DNA of 64,000 bases from G963556115 sp963678205 (GTDB lineage: Bacteria > Planctomycetota > SZUA-567). The DNA lies in assembly GCA_963678205.1 (NCBI GenBank), contig OY782760.1, positions 1,054,001 to 1,118,000 on the forward strand, in the 5' to 3' direction. Below the pieces are notes generated by a model, which made no database searches, was not told the DNA's origin, and worked only from the letters and a program-made list of their open reading frames with translations. Position numbers and translations under genes: made by a program. Positions 1 through 8,075 of the stretch are shown in pieces (the first letter of the stretch is position 1; every line of letters starts with the position of its first letter).

Positions 1-558
1 GCAGTTAAAAATGGCTTGATTGAGTCACGAGGTATTTGTTGCGATTGTAAGAGTGGTATTTCTGGTGCAGGGAAAAAACCTGCTCCAGGGTTTCATTATC
101 CTGAAAGATACGATAATATGAATGCTTACCGCCTTACAGGGCATCAGCACGTAATGGAGGTAGAGAGAGAGCTTTCTGAGCTTGCTGGTGATAGTGTAAA
201 TATTACTTTCACTCCTCAGGTTGTACCTATGTCTAGAGGTATTATGTCTTCTCTTTACGGTATTCTAAAAGATGGAGTTACTCATAAAGATGTTCTTGAG
301 GCATATCAGGAGATGTTTGCAGGTGAACCGTTTATTTTTGTAAAAGATTTTGATTATCCTAGTTCTACTGGTGCAGTAAGAGGAAGTAACAGGTGTATGT
401 TGACTGTTGCTTGTGACGAAAGAACTGGGACTTTTAGAGTTATCAGTCATATCGATAATCTACTCAAAGGCCAAGCTGGTAGCGCTGTTCAGAACTTGAA
501 CGTAATGTTTGGGTTTGAAGAGACAACGGGTTTAGATGCTCCTGGAGCGCATCCATAG
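1..558 (+). CDS. argC: N-acetyl-gamma-glutamyl-phosphate reductase, C-terminal part
   Basis: This is the 3' end of an arginine-biosynthesis gene; the reading frame is open from base 1, so the true start lies outside the window. The product (185 residues seen) would reduce N-acetylglutamyl phosphate to the semialdehyde with NADPH. The visible part carries family motifs: KSGISGAGKK near the front, TPQVVPMSRGI in the middle, and DNLLKGQAGSAVQNLN followed by GFEETTGL at the end. The catalytic Cys is expected upstream and cannot be checked. The gene ends 89 bases before glmS in the same direction. I am confident of the family because several separate motifs agree. Confidence 0.93.
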   Translation, partial: AVKNGLIESRGICCDCKSGISGAGKKPAPGFHYPERYDNMNAYRLTGHQHVMEVERELSELAGDSVNITFTPQVVPMSRGIMSSLYGILKDGVTHKDVLEAYQEMFAGEPFIFVKDFDYPSSTGAVRGSNRCMLTVACDERTGTFRVISHIDNLLKGQAGSAVQNLNVMFGFEETTGLDAPGAHP

Positions 559-647
559 GCCTTAAAATTAAAGTTCTTTCTTAAATGAGTCTTTGATTAA
601 TATAATTCTGGGTGGTACACTAGAGATTGTACTGGAAAGTGATAGTT

Positions 648-2495
648 ATGTGTGGAATTGTTGGTTATGTAGGTACGGGTAAGGCTGTTGACGCGGTCGT
701 TGAAGGCCTGAGGAGTCTTGAATATCGTGGATATGATTCTGCTGGCTGCGCTTGGAGAGATGGTTCGGCGATTAAAGTCGTTAAAACTAAAGGCCGTGTG
801 GCTGATTTGGAGGGGGCGTTACCTGCTGGAGTAAATAGTACTGAAGCGATAGGGCATACCAGATGGGCAACACATGGAGCTCCACTTGACTGTAATGCAC
901 ATCCTCATTTTAGTTTTGATAATCGCATCGTACTTGTTCATAATGGGATTATTGATAATTATATTGAGTTAAGGAAAGAGCTCATTGCTGGAGGAATCAG
1001 TAAAGATGCTTTTCTCTCAGATACAGACTCTGAAGTTATTGCACATCTTATTGCCTCTGTATATAAAGGTGATGTTCTCGCTGCAGTTGAAGAAATAATT
1101 CCACGCCTGGATGGGGCGTATGCGCTTGCTGTTATGGCTGCTGAAGAAGCTGGTAAAATTATTGCCGTACGTAAAGGAAGTCCGCTTGCAATAGGTATTG
1201 GTAAAGATGAAGTTATTCTTGGCTCTGATGCGGTACCTATTCTGCCCCATACCAACAAGGTTATATTCCTAAATGACAATCAGGTAGCTATCTGTACTGC
1301 CCAGGGAGTAACTCTACGGCAGGATGGTGTTGAGGTACATATGGATATCACTGAGATTACCTGGAGCCCTGAGGCTGCACAGAAGGGTGGTTATAAGCAC
1401 TTTATGCTAAAGGAGATATTTGAGCAGCCACAGGTAATGAATGAGCTTGTTCGGCAGAAGATTGAATTATCTAAAGAAATAGATATGGCTCCAATATTTC
1501 ATTTGGAAGACCTTGGAATACCGGATGAATATTTTAATGAAGTGTCTAGGATTGTGCTTGTAGCACAGGGTACTGCTTATAATGCCGGTATGATCGGTCG
1601 TAATCTTATTGAGAGAACTGCTAGAATTCCAAGTTATGCAGAGTATGCAGCAGATTTTTATTATCGTGATCCTATTCTTGATCCATCTGTACTTGTTATT
1701 GCAATTACTCAGTCTGGTGAAACAATGGATACACTCCATGCAGTAAGGAGTGCTAGAGCTAATAATTGTAAGGTAATAAGTATTGTCAATACGGTTGGCT
1801 CTACTATTGCCAGAGAATCTGATGGTGTCTTTTATATGCGCTGTGGACCTGAGATTGGGGTTGCCAGTACTAAGGCTTTTACTGCTATGATTGCAAGTCT
1901 ATATATTCTGGCTCTTAAAATGGCTCAGGTAAGACAGACACTTGAGTGCTCGGATCTTGTTAGAAGAACTCAAGATTTGAAGCAGGTTGGTCCGAGGGTT
2001 GAAGCTGTGTTGTCTACCGCAAATTATATCAAGCAGATTGCTATCAAGTATAAAGATGCGAATAATTTTTTATTTTTGGGTAGAGGCACAGGATGGCCAC
2101 TGGCTATGGAAGGAGCGCTCAAACTCAAGGAAGTAAGTTATATTCATGCTGAAGGTTATGATGCTGCTGAAATGAAGCATGGACCTATTGCTTTGATTGA
2201 TGAAAATATGCCTTGCCTGTTTATTGCTCTTAAGGGGAAAAAGTATGATAAAGTGATAAGCAATATCCAGGAAGTAAAAGCTAGAGGGGGTAAGGTTATT
2301 GCTATTGCCAGTCATAATGATAATTCAATTGCAGATATGGTTGATGATGTCATCTATATTAGAGCTGAGAGTGGTGTGATGAATAGTATTGTATGTTCTG
2401 TGCCTCTGCAAATTTTGGCTTATTATATTGCCGAGGCGAGAGGTTGTGATGTAGATAAACCTAAAAATCTGGCCAAGAGTGTGACTGTGGAGTAA
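648..2495 (+). CDS. glmS: Glutamine--fructose-6-phosphate aminotransferase (isomerizing)
   Basis: Makes glucosamine-6-phosphate from fructose-6-phosphate and glutamine, the first step toward UDP-GlcNAc for peptidoglycan and LPS; cytoplasmic. I chose the ATG that gives an N-terminus of MCGIVGYVG, because Cys2 becomes the N-terminal nucleophile after Met removal; GGAAAG lies 8 bases upstream. At 615 residues it matches the family. The class II glutamine amidotransferase domain covers about 2-220 (HTRWATHG, HNGIIDNY), followed by two SIS sugar-isomerase domains at about 295-430 and 465-600. It ends in LAKSVTVE, as in E. coli GlmS. I see no glmS ribozyme in the short leader (559-647). A strong terminator follows. 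Confidence 0.98.
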   Translation: MCGIVGYVGTGKAVDAVVEGLRSLEYRGYDSAGCAWRDGSAIKVVKTKGRVADLEGALPAGVNSTEAIGHTRWATHGAPLDCNAHPHFSFDNRIVLVHNGIIDNYIELRKELIAGGISKDAFLSDTDSEVIAHLIASVYKGDVLAAVEEIIPRLDGAYALAVMAAEEAGKIIAVRKGSPLAIGIGKDEVILGSDAVPILPHTNKVIFLNDNQVAICTAQGVTLRQDGVEVHMDITEITWSPEAAQKGGYKHFMLKEIFEQPQVMNELVRQKIELSKEIDMAPIFHLEDLGIPDEYFNEVSRIVLVAQGTAYNAGMIGRNLIERTARIPSYAEYAADFYYRDPILDPSVLVIAITQSGETMDTLHAVRSARANNCKVISIVNTVGSTIARESDGVFYMRCGPEIGVASTKAFTAMIASLYILALKMAQVRQTLECSDLVRRTQDLKQVGPRVEAVLSTANYIKQIAIKYKDANNFLFLGRGTGWPLAMEGALKLKEVSYIHAEGYDAAEMKHGPIALIDENMPCLFIALKGKKYDKVISNIQEVKARGGKVIAIASHNDNSIADMVDDVIYIRAESGVMNSIVCSVPLQILAYYIAEARGCDVDKPKNLAKSVTVE

Positions 2496-2514
2496 GTTTT
2501 CTTGTTGCAATTCT

Positions 2515-2543
2515 AAGTGCAGCCGTTTTGGCTGCACTTTTTT
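2515..2543 (+). terminator. Intrinsic terminator of glmS
   Basis: A 10-bp perfect stem (AAGTGCAGCC / GGCTGCACTT) closes a GTTTT loop and runs into a T tract at 2538-2543. It lies 20 bases after the glmS stop. Confidence 0.9.
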
Positions 2544-2584
2544 CTTGGCAAAATATATATTTGCTGGTGCAAAAATTTATTTCT

Positions 2585-2592
2585 ACCGATAT
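2585..2592 (+). promoter_or_regulatory. ACCGATAT box, possible sigma-28 -10 element
   Basis: ACCGATAT resembles the -10 of flagellar sigma-28 promoters (GCCGATAA, or CCGATAT in Bacillus). It lies 61 bases before the next start codon. An almost identical box precedes the following gene at a similar distance. No convincing -35 is seen at standard spacing, so this is tentative. Confidence 0.25.
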
Positions 2593-2645
2593 TTATGATA
2601 GGTATATTTATCATATAACAAATTATTTTGTATGGAGGTAATAAA

Positions 2646-3002
2646 ATGTCAGATTTTGAAGAATTGAAGCAAAGTGAGCTATGGATTAAAGGGCGTGAGT
2701 TAGGTGCAAGTATTGTGCGCTTTGACACTGTATTATGTAAGAGTGGTCAGGAATTGTACGAACAGACTCAAGAAATGCTCAAATATGTTATCTCTGCACA
2801 TATTGAAAGCAACACTGACCAGAAGATGAATTTATATCATAATGCTGTAGCTGAGTGTAGATCAATTATCGATGTATTGAATAATTGGGCTAAAGATAAT
2901 TATAATAGTTTTGATATTGTTGCTCCACTCATCTTTAAGCTAAATGATTATATCGATATTGTAAGTGTTCAAGCGAAGAAGTTGAAGCGTCGTTCTGCTT
3001 AA
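2646..3002 (+). CDS. Small helical protein, possibly four-helix-bundle (S23-like) family
   Basis: A 118-residue, cytoplasmic, mostly helical protein of unknown function. I chose this ATG because GGAGGT lies 6 bases upstream; an in-frame TTG at 2628 lacks such a site. The pattern starts FEELKQSELWIKGRELG and includes NTDQKMNLYHNAVAECRSII. This loosely recalls the four-helix-bundle proteins related to the 23S rRNA intervening-sequence family, which open with F..L..W..A.EL and have a conserved small-residue helix near the middle. The match is weak and no active site is visible. It is flanked by terminators on both sides, so it is probably a single-gene transcript. Confidence 0.7.
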   Translation: MSDFEELKQSELWIKGRELGASIVRFDTVLCKSGQELYEQTQEMLKYVISAHIESNTDQKMNLYHNAVAECRSIIDVLNNWAKDNYNSFDIVAPLIFKLNDYIDIVSVQAKKLKRRSA

Positions 3003-3028
3003 TTATAGACTCAAGTTATGTCTTTTAT

Positions 3029-3065
3029 GATAATGTGCCCATTAATTTGGGCACTTTATCATTTT
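3029..3065 (+). terminator. Intrinsic terminator
   Basis: Stem GATAA-GTGCCCA against TGGGCAC-TTATC with a short AT loop, followed by ATTTTG. It lies just after the small helical protein gene. Confidence 0.8.
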
Positions 3066-3147
3066 GTTAAGATTAATGTAATAATATTCGTATCCTAGAA
3101 AAGTTGATAAAAATAATAATTTAGATTCAAGCTTGCTTTCAACTTTT

Positions 3148-3155
3148 ACCGATAT
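3148..3155 (+). promoter_or_regulatory. ACCGATAT box, possible sigma-28 -10 element
   Basis: The same octamer as at 2585, here 65 bases before the start of the GYF_2 gene. TCAAGCTT at 3127-3134 resembles the sigma-28 -35 (TAAAGTTT), but the spacer is 13 rather than 11 bases. Tentative. Confidence 0.28.
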
Positions 3156-3212
3156 AAGAGTAATAAAATATTATTGCGTAAATAGATCTTGAACAACTCA
3201 GAAGGAGAAAAG

Positions 3213-4298
3213 ATGGAACTTAATCAACATTTGTATGTTAAAATTGACTCAAATGTAAGAGGACCAGTATCAGCTAACGTACTGCATAAAATGTTTAAAA
3301 ACAATGAGATTGACAGCACTGCCATGTTTTCTTTTGATGGAAGTAAGTGGGCATCAATTACGAAGTTATTCTCATCAAAAGCAGCAAAGAGTTCATTAAA
3401 AAGTTCTGGTAATAACGGAAAGAAAAATGATGAAGGACTGAAGGCAGTAAATACCAGTGGCTTGATGTCTGAAGTTCCTGCATTGCTTAAAAAAACGGAT
3501 AAAGCTGCTGAAACTTTGAGTAAAACCTTTGAGTTTGTTACTTACCTCGTATTTGCTTTAGCAAGTATTGGTATGTCTATGATGATCAGTATTGGGGTTA
3601 GGTTCGCTATACCTCAGTTTAGTGCTTTGTTTCATATTGCAATAGCGGTGGTTCCTGCGATTCTTATTGCAGGGGTAATTGCTCATAGCTTTGGAAATTT
3701 TTATATTAAAACATTGACCAAATTATCTCAGAAAGAAAAATTTTCACTTGCCCTACATGTGCCGTGGGAGAGTTCTTCTGCTCAGTGGCCTGTTGTTTTG
3801 AAAAAATGGCTATACTGTAATGATTGGCTAGTAGATAATGATTCATTGGATATAATGCCATATGTAAGAGCTTTTGTAACCGGCAGCGCTCCCGCAAGTG
3901 TAGATGAAGAGGTAGATTTATGGCGCAAGATTCTTCAAGGAAATAGAAAGGGTTTTAACGCTTCTGTTGGACACTCTGTGCGAGAATTAGCCTGTCTTGA
4001 ACGTCTTCCTGTATGGACATCAGAGATTACCCCGGGAATGAATCTTTTTGAGCTGGAAAAATCCTTAGGAAGTGCTGGGAGGAAGTGGGCAATAGGTCTA
4101 CTTAAAAGAGCTGCGACAAAGAGGACTGATCTTAAAGAAATTGCGCTTAATGGGACTTTTGATGATGTTATTTTTGAGTTCTTCTGTTCTAGACTCGAAG
4201 ATGGTAGAGAATGCTTACTTGTAGTAATAAGTTCTAGCCTTTCTAATGAACGTAAGACCAGAAACGCCAAACAGAGCAAAAGCGAGCGTGCGGCTTAG
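3213..4298 (+). CDS. GYF_2-domain membrane protein
   Basis: A 361-residue protein of unknown role. Residues 4-52 read as a GYF_2 domain: YVKIDSNVRGPVSANVLHKM, then a KW residue pair typical of this domain, which usually mediates protein-protein contact. After a Ser/Lys-rich linker come two adjacent membrane segments (about 113-165). The 200-residue C-terminal region is not one I recognise; it is rich in W, E and R and is probably cytoplasmic. The ATG was chosen because AAGGAG lies 5 bases upstream; an in-frame TTG at 3189 has no such site. GYF_2 fused to membrane segments is common in PVC bacteria and some proteobacteria. The gene stands alone between terminators. Confidence 0.8.
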   Translation: MELNQHLYVKIDSNVRGPVSANVLHKMFKNNEIDSTAMFSFDGSKWASITKLFSSKAAKSSLKSSGNNGKKNDEGLKAVNTSGLMSEVPALLKKTDKAAETLSKTFEFVTYLVFALASIGMSMMISIGVRFAIPQFSALFHIAIAVVPAILIAGVIAHSFGNFYIKTLTKLSQKEKFSLALHVPWESSSAQWPVVLKKWLYCNDWLVDNDSLDIMPYVRAFVTGSAPASVDEEVDLWRKILQGNRKGFNASVGHSVRELACLERLPVWTSEITPGMNLFELEKSLGSAGRKWAIGLLKRAATKRTDLKEIALNGTFDDVIFEFFCSRLEDGRECLLVVISSSLSNERKTRNAKQSKSERAA

Positions 4299-4332
4299 TA
4301 CCTTGGTTTTAGCCCCTTTTAGTACAGTAATT

Positions 4333-4366
4333 AACTCTACCTATTTTTAAAAAAAAGGTAGAGTTC
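4333..4366 (+). terminator. Probable intrinsic terminator
   Basis: A 10-bp stem (AACTCTACCT / AGGTAGAGTT) with an A/T loop, 34 bases after the GYF_2 gene. The following T tract is weak. Confidence 0.65.
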
Positions 4367-4429
4367 TTGAATTATAGAGAGTCTATATGTATGATAAGAG
4401 TAAACACTCCGTGAATTGAAGGTGTAGGT

Positions 4430-5677
4430 ATGTTGAATTCAAACGATAAAAATGAGTTTATCTCATTCCCTGAAAATTTTGTCTGGGGATGTGCGACTAG
4501 TCCTACCCAGGTCGAAGGTAATACTGTCAATGAATGGGAAGATTTCATTGCGAAAGATGGAAGTAAGGCAGATGATGCCAGTAAACATTGGCAGAGATAC
4601 AAGTATGATTTTAACTGCTTAGCATCAATGAATCTCAATGCATATAGAATGGGGTTTGACTGGGCGCGTCTCCAACCAGGGCCTAAGGAGCCACTTGAGA
4701 GAGATATCAAGCTGCGTTATATGGAGATGCTCGCTGAGCTTCGTGGCTGGGGAATAGAGCCTTACCTAACACTATTTCATCACGCGTGCCCGAAGTGGTT
4801 CAGAGATATGGGTGGATGGCTGAATCCAGAAAGCCCGGAGTTGTTTGCTGATTTTGTTAGGCGCGTTGTTGTCTTTACTGATAATGAAATTAAATTCTGG
4901 ATCCCTATAAATGAACCCAATTGCTATGCTTTTTTAGCGTATCTTGCGGGGGTATTCCCTCCACAAAAAAAAGCCCGGATCTCAAGTTATTTACAAGTTC
5001 TCAGAAATATGAGAAAAGCTCAAGCGATGGCATATCGAGAGATTAAAAATTTTAACTCAGACGCAAGTGTTGGGGCTAGCTGTCTTGTTAAAGAGGTGCA
5101 ACCTTCAAGGAGGTGGCACTTTGTAGATAGCATCAGCTCTGCAATGGTAAAGAGAGTATTTGGAATAAAAACTCTTGAGGGTTTTGTAAATAATAATGGT
5201 GAACAGATTGCAGATTTTATAGGGGTTAATTTTCATGGTAAGATAAGAACAAGAGGTTTTTCTGCACTTTCTCCTATGTTTGTAAAAAAGCCGATCCTTA
5301 AAAAACATAATATTGATTGTGATGATATGTGGGAGCAGGACGCGGCATGGGTTCCTATTTGTCTTAATGAAATTTATAATGAATATAAACTGCCACTTTA
5401 TGTAACTGGGCATGGTGTTGCAACTCAGGATGAAGGACTCAGGGTAAGGCAGATAAAATCCCATCTTCTGCAGTGTAATAAAGTTATAGGCCAAGGTGTA
5501 GATTTACGAGGATATTTCTACTGGTCGCTGCTTGATAATTTTGAGTGGGGAGATGGATTATCACGGCATTTTGGACTTGTTTCTGTGGCTTTTGATGACC
5601 CTACACGTAGAAGAGATATTAGACGTAGTGGCTGCGTTTTTGGCGAGATTGCAAGAAATAAGGGCTTCTATATTTAG
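4430..5677 (+). CDS. Glycoside hydrolase family 1 homologue lacking the catalytic nucleophile
   Basis: Clear GH1 (beta-glucosidase / beta-galactosidase) fold of 415 residues: FPENFVWGCATSPTQVEG at the start, the HH and W.....GGW region near 115-130, the acid/base glutamate E162 in NEPN, and YFYWSLLDNFEWGDG near the end. The nucleophile position is changed. Where the family has (V/I)TENG, this protein reads VTGHG: residue 327 is Gly (GGG) and 328 His. GH1 retaining enzymes need that Glu, so ordinary hydrolysis seems unlikely. The protein may bind sugars, use another mechanism or be a pseudoenzyme. No signal peptide is seen, so it is cytoplasmic. It converges with the hydrolase-reductase gene 119 bases downstream. 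Confidence 0.92.
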   Translation: MLNSNDKNEFISFPENFVWGCATSPTQVEGNTVNEWEDFIAKDGSKADDASKHWQRYKYDFNCLASMNLNAYRMGFDWARLQPGPKEPLERDIKLRYMEMLAELRGWGIEPYLTLFHHACPKWFRDMGGWLNPESPELFADFVRRVVVFTDNEIKFWIPINEPNCYAFLAYLAGVFPPQKKARISSYLQVLRNMRKAQAMAYREIKNFNSDASVGASCLVKEVQPSRRWHFVDSISSAMVKRVFGIKTLEGFVNNNGEQIADFIGVNFHGKIRTRGFSALSPMFVKKPILKKHNIDCDDMWEQDAAWVPICLNEIYNEYKLPLYVTGHGVATQDEGLRVRQIKSHLLQCNKVIGQGVDLRGYFYWSLLDNFEWGDGLSRHFGLVSVAFDDPTRRRDIRRSGCVFGEIARNKGFYI

Positions 5678-5796
5678 AGAGTACTCTGTTTTACAACGCT
5701 TACTCGCAGCTTGTCATTATGTTGTAATTTTGTTGAGCGAGATCTTTATCAAACGGTATTGTAGAAGAGTCTATAGGGTGATTTTTGACCTGCCTC

Positions 5797-7620
5797 TTAG
5801 CAGTGTGCTTCAAGCATTTTGCAGAGTTGCCTGTTAGCAGGGGTTGGAATGTGGTGTTTCTTTCCAAGCTCAACTATCTTACCATTTAGCTCAGATAATT
5901 CTGTTGAGTGCGCAGTACCGCTAGCATTAGAGCTTTTTAGCTTGGTTAAATCTTTCTTCATTGAAGTAACCGTGTTCTTATTCCCATCTGCCATTCTCGC
6001 CATGACCTTACGAATAATAAAATTAGGCGCTTTGCAGAGTTTGGCTAGTGCTTCCACGTTATAACCTGGAAGTTTTATTGGTTCAATATTCTCTTTCTTC
6101 ATAACTGTTAATGTCTCTTTTATTGCGTTGACTGCAAGAGTACCATAGAGTTTATCTGTCAGAATTTCTTTATATGATAGCCCTGTAATGGCATTGAGTA
6201 CATTTGAGGAAATATTCAGCAACATTTTAGACCATTTTATCCTGTCAGAAGCTTCTTCATAATAATCTACCTGTAGGCCACTGGCTCTAAGTGCTGTGAT
6301 TGCGTTTACTGCTTCTGCTGCGTTTCCTGAGTATAGCCCGATTGCAATACCACCTTTATCGTCGGAGCATTCTATATACCCTGAGCTAACAAAGTCGAGA
6401 GTCATACAGATAATACCGGCAAGTAGTGTGTTCGTGGGGTAGGCGCTATGGATTATTTCTTCATTGCTTATACCATTTTGCAGACTTAAAAGTGTTGTTT
6501 TATCTGTAATGATATCTTTAAGCTGTTCAAGTACTGTGGGGGTATCAAAGCTTTTTACAGATATTATAATGATGTCAAAATCTTCACTCAATTCAGCGAC
6601 ATCTTGAACAGCTCTTATGTTTTCTTTTATACTATTTCTCTCTACTCCTCCCAGTTTGATGCATAATCCATTATTGTTGATAGCTTCAACATGTTTTTTT
6701 CTTCCAACTAGAGTGACGTCGTTGCCGCCCAGTGCAAGATACCCACCGACTAAACTACCAACAGCCCCAGCCCCCATGATGAGAATATTGGGCTTTGTTT
6801 GGGAATTTACCTGAGACTTCTTGAAGTTATCAATGAGATCTTGTGTTGACTTCTTTGGGTCTTCAAAGATGAGTGAGTGTAATTTTTGAGGATATTCTTT
6901 AATGGAAATATTCTGCTTAGCAAATAGATTTTTAGTTGGTTTGTTCTTAATTATACTGTCGTTTTCGCCGAGCAGTAAGGTTGCTGGCAGAAGCTTTCGA
7001 AGTGGTGTCATCTCTTTACAGAATTGCTGCATTTTGAGTGTTTCAAATGCCGTATTTGCGGTGATAGTGTGATTTCTCAAAGAGTCATTATTTATATATT
7101 CACGTTTTTCATAATCTTTTGTAAAATCATCTATTCTGATAGGCAGAGCAAAGTTTTTTCTAAGATTTTTACTCAAGATTGCAGTTGTTATCTTGATTTT
7201 GGTCGAAGTTGAAAAAGATGTATTTGGGAATATCCCAGGGGCGATCATACTGAGTGAATCAAAGAAGATGCGTCTACGCATACTAGCGTATAGTGCAAAC
7301 ATCCCCCCCCATGAGAGTCCTACAAGGTGTACTCTTGAGTGTGACTTTCTAAGAGAAGATGCAATCGTTATGAGTTGTTTTAGAATGTGCTGGTATGATT
7401 GGATATGTCCTCTTCTACCTTTACTCATCCCCCAGCCAGCTCTGTCGTACGCAAGAACAGCGTAGCCATTTTCGGAAAGATTATTTGCTATCTGAATAAA
7501 CCATTCACTATGGCTTTCAATTCCGTGCAGAAGAATTACTGCTTCTGAGTTTGGATTTTCAGGTTTCCATTCACGTAACGTTAGCGTGTCGCCCAGTATT
7601 TTGGTTATTGAAATATTCAT
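5797..7620 (-). CDS. Fusion: alpha/beta-hydrolase plus ketopantoate-reductase-like domain
   Basis: One 607-residue reading frame joins two enzymes. Residues 1-265 are an alpha/beta-hydrolase of the monoacylglycerol-lipase / serine aminopeptidase type: LHG at 31-33, nucleophile Ser103 in GLSWGG, Asp221 in GENDS and His248 in LHSL. Residues 278-607 match the ApbA/PanE family: nucleotide-binding GAGAVGS at 283-289, a lysine at 465 where PanE has its catalytic Lys, and Glu574 in TELSELNG. PanE reduces ketopantoate with NADPH, but family members also act on other 2-oxo acids, so the substrate is open. A plausible but unproven role is ester cleavage followed by reduction of the released oxo acid. 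The ATG at 7620 was preferred over an upstream one because AGGA precedes it by 6 bases. No signal peptide. Confidence 0.9.
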   Translation of the reverse strand: MNISITKILGDTLTLREWKPENPNSEAVILLHGIESHSEWFIQIANNLSENGYAVLAYDRAGWGMSKGRRGHIQSYQHILKQLITIASSLRKSHSRVHLVGLSWGGMFALYASMRRRIFFDSLSMIAPGIFPNTSFSTSTKIKITTAILSKNLRKNFALPIRIDDFTKDYEKREYINNDSLRNHTITANTAFETLKMQQFCKEMTPLRKLLPATLLLGENDSIIKNKPTKNLFAKQNISIKEYPQKLHSLIFEDPKKSTQDLIDNFKKSQVNSQTKPNILIMGAGAVGSLVGGYLALGGNDVTLVGRKKHVEAINNNGLCIKLGGVERNSIKENIRAVQDVAELSEDFDIIIISVKSFDTPTVLEQLKDIITDKTTLLSLQNGISNEEIIHSAYPTNTLLAGIICMTLDFVSSGYIECSDDKGGIAIGLYSGNAAEAVNAITALRASGLQVDYYEEASDRIKWSKMLLNISSNVLNAITGLSYKEILTDKLYGTLAVNAIKETLTVMKKENIEPIKLPGYNVEALAKLCKAPNFIIRKVMARMADGNKNTVTSMKKDLTKLKSSNASGTAHSTELSELNGKIVELGKKHHIPTPANRQLCKMLEAHC

Positions 7621-8075
7621 GGTTATTCCTAAACAAGTAAGGGGGCACATAGTCACCTGTTGTGCGTGATGGTAACAAAAAATAAAGGGCCAGATATATA
7701 GTATAAATTTAAGCTGAGTATACTTGCTTCATAATAATCAGTATTTTTAAGACAAATACAGTTTACCCTCATAAATATATTATAAATAATAAACTCAAAG
7801 TTGACAATATCAAAAGTAATAATTTATGCTGAGATATTTGTAATAGTTTTAGGTGAATTTATAAAGTAATATTTATCTTTAAGTTAAACTACTCAAACTG
7901 TGAGTATAATTTATACTTGATAATTTAACATTGAGTATTTGCTCAAAGCATCATATTTATGAAGTTTTTATGTTTAATAACATGCTTAGGAGCGATAGAA
8001 GCACCTTGTCATTTTTTTTAAATTATATATAATGTTTTCAACAGGAAAATTTATTATTTAAAACAGGAGACTGAA
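7621..8075. other. Intergenic region with purB promoter
   Basis: 455 bases of very AT-rich DNA between the divergent hydrolase fusion and purB. Apart from the promoter listed at 7801, I see no gene, RNA motif or strong repeat. The purB leader would be about 240 bases and shows no purine-riboswitch core that I can recognise. Confidence 0.6.
7801..7830 (+). promoter_or_regulatory. Sigma-70-type promoter candidate for purB
   Basis: TTGACA at 7801-7806 and TATGCT at 7825-7830 with an 18-base spacer. The -35 is perfect and the -10 matches at four of six positions. Confidence 0.5.

Noticed and set aside
559..647. glmS leader checked for the self-cleaving ribozyme
   Set aside because: The leader of 89 bases is too short and lacks the conserved core.
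5532..5837. Overlapping plus-strand reading frame at the end of the GH1 gene
   Set aside because: It is in another frame of GH1 and runs into the hydrolase fusion; no ribosome binding site or family match.
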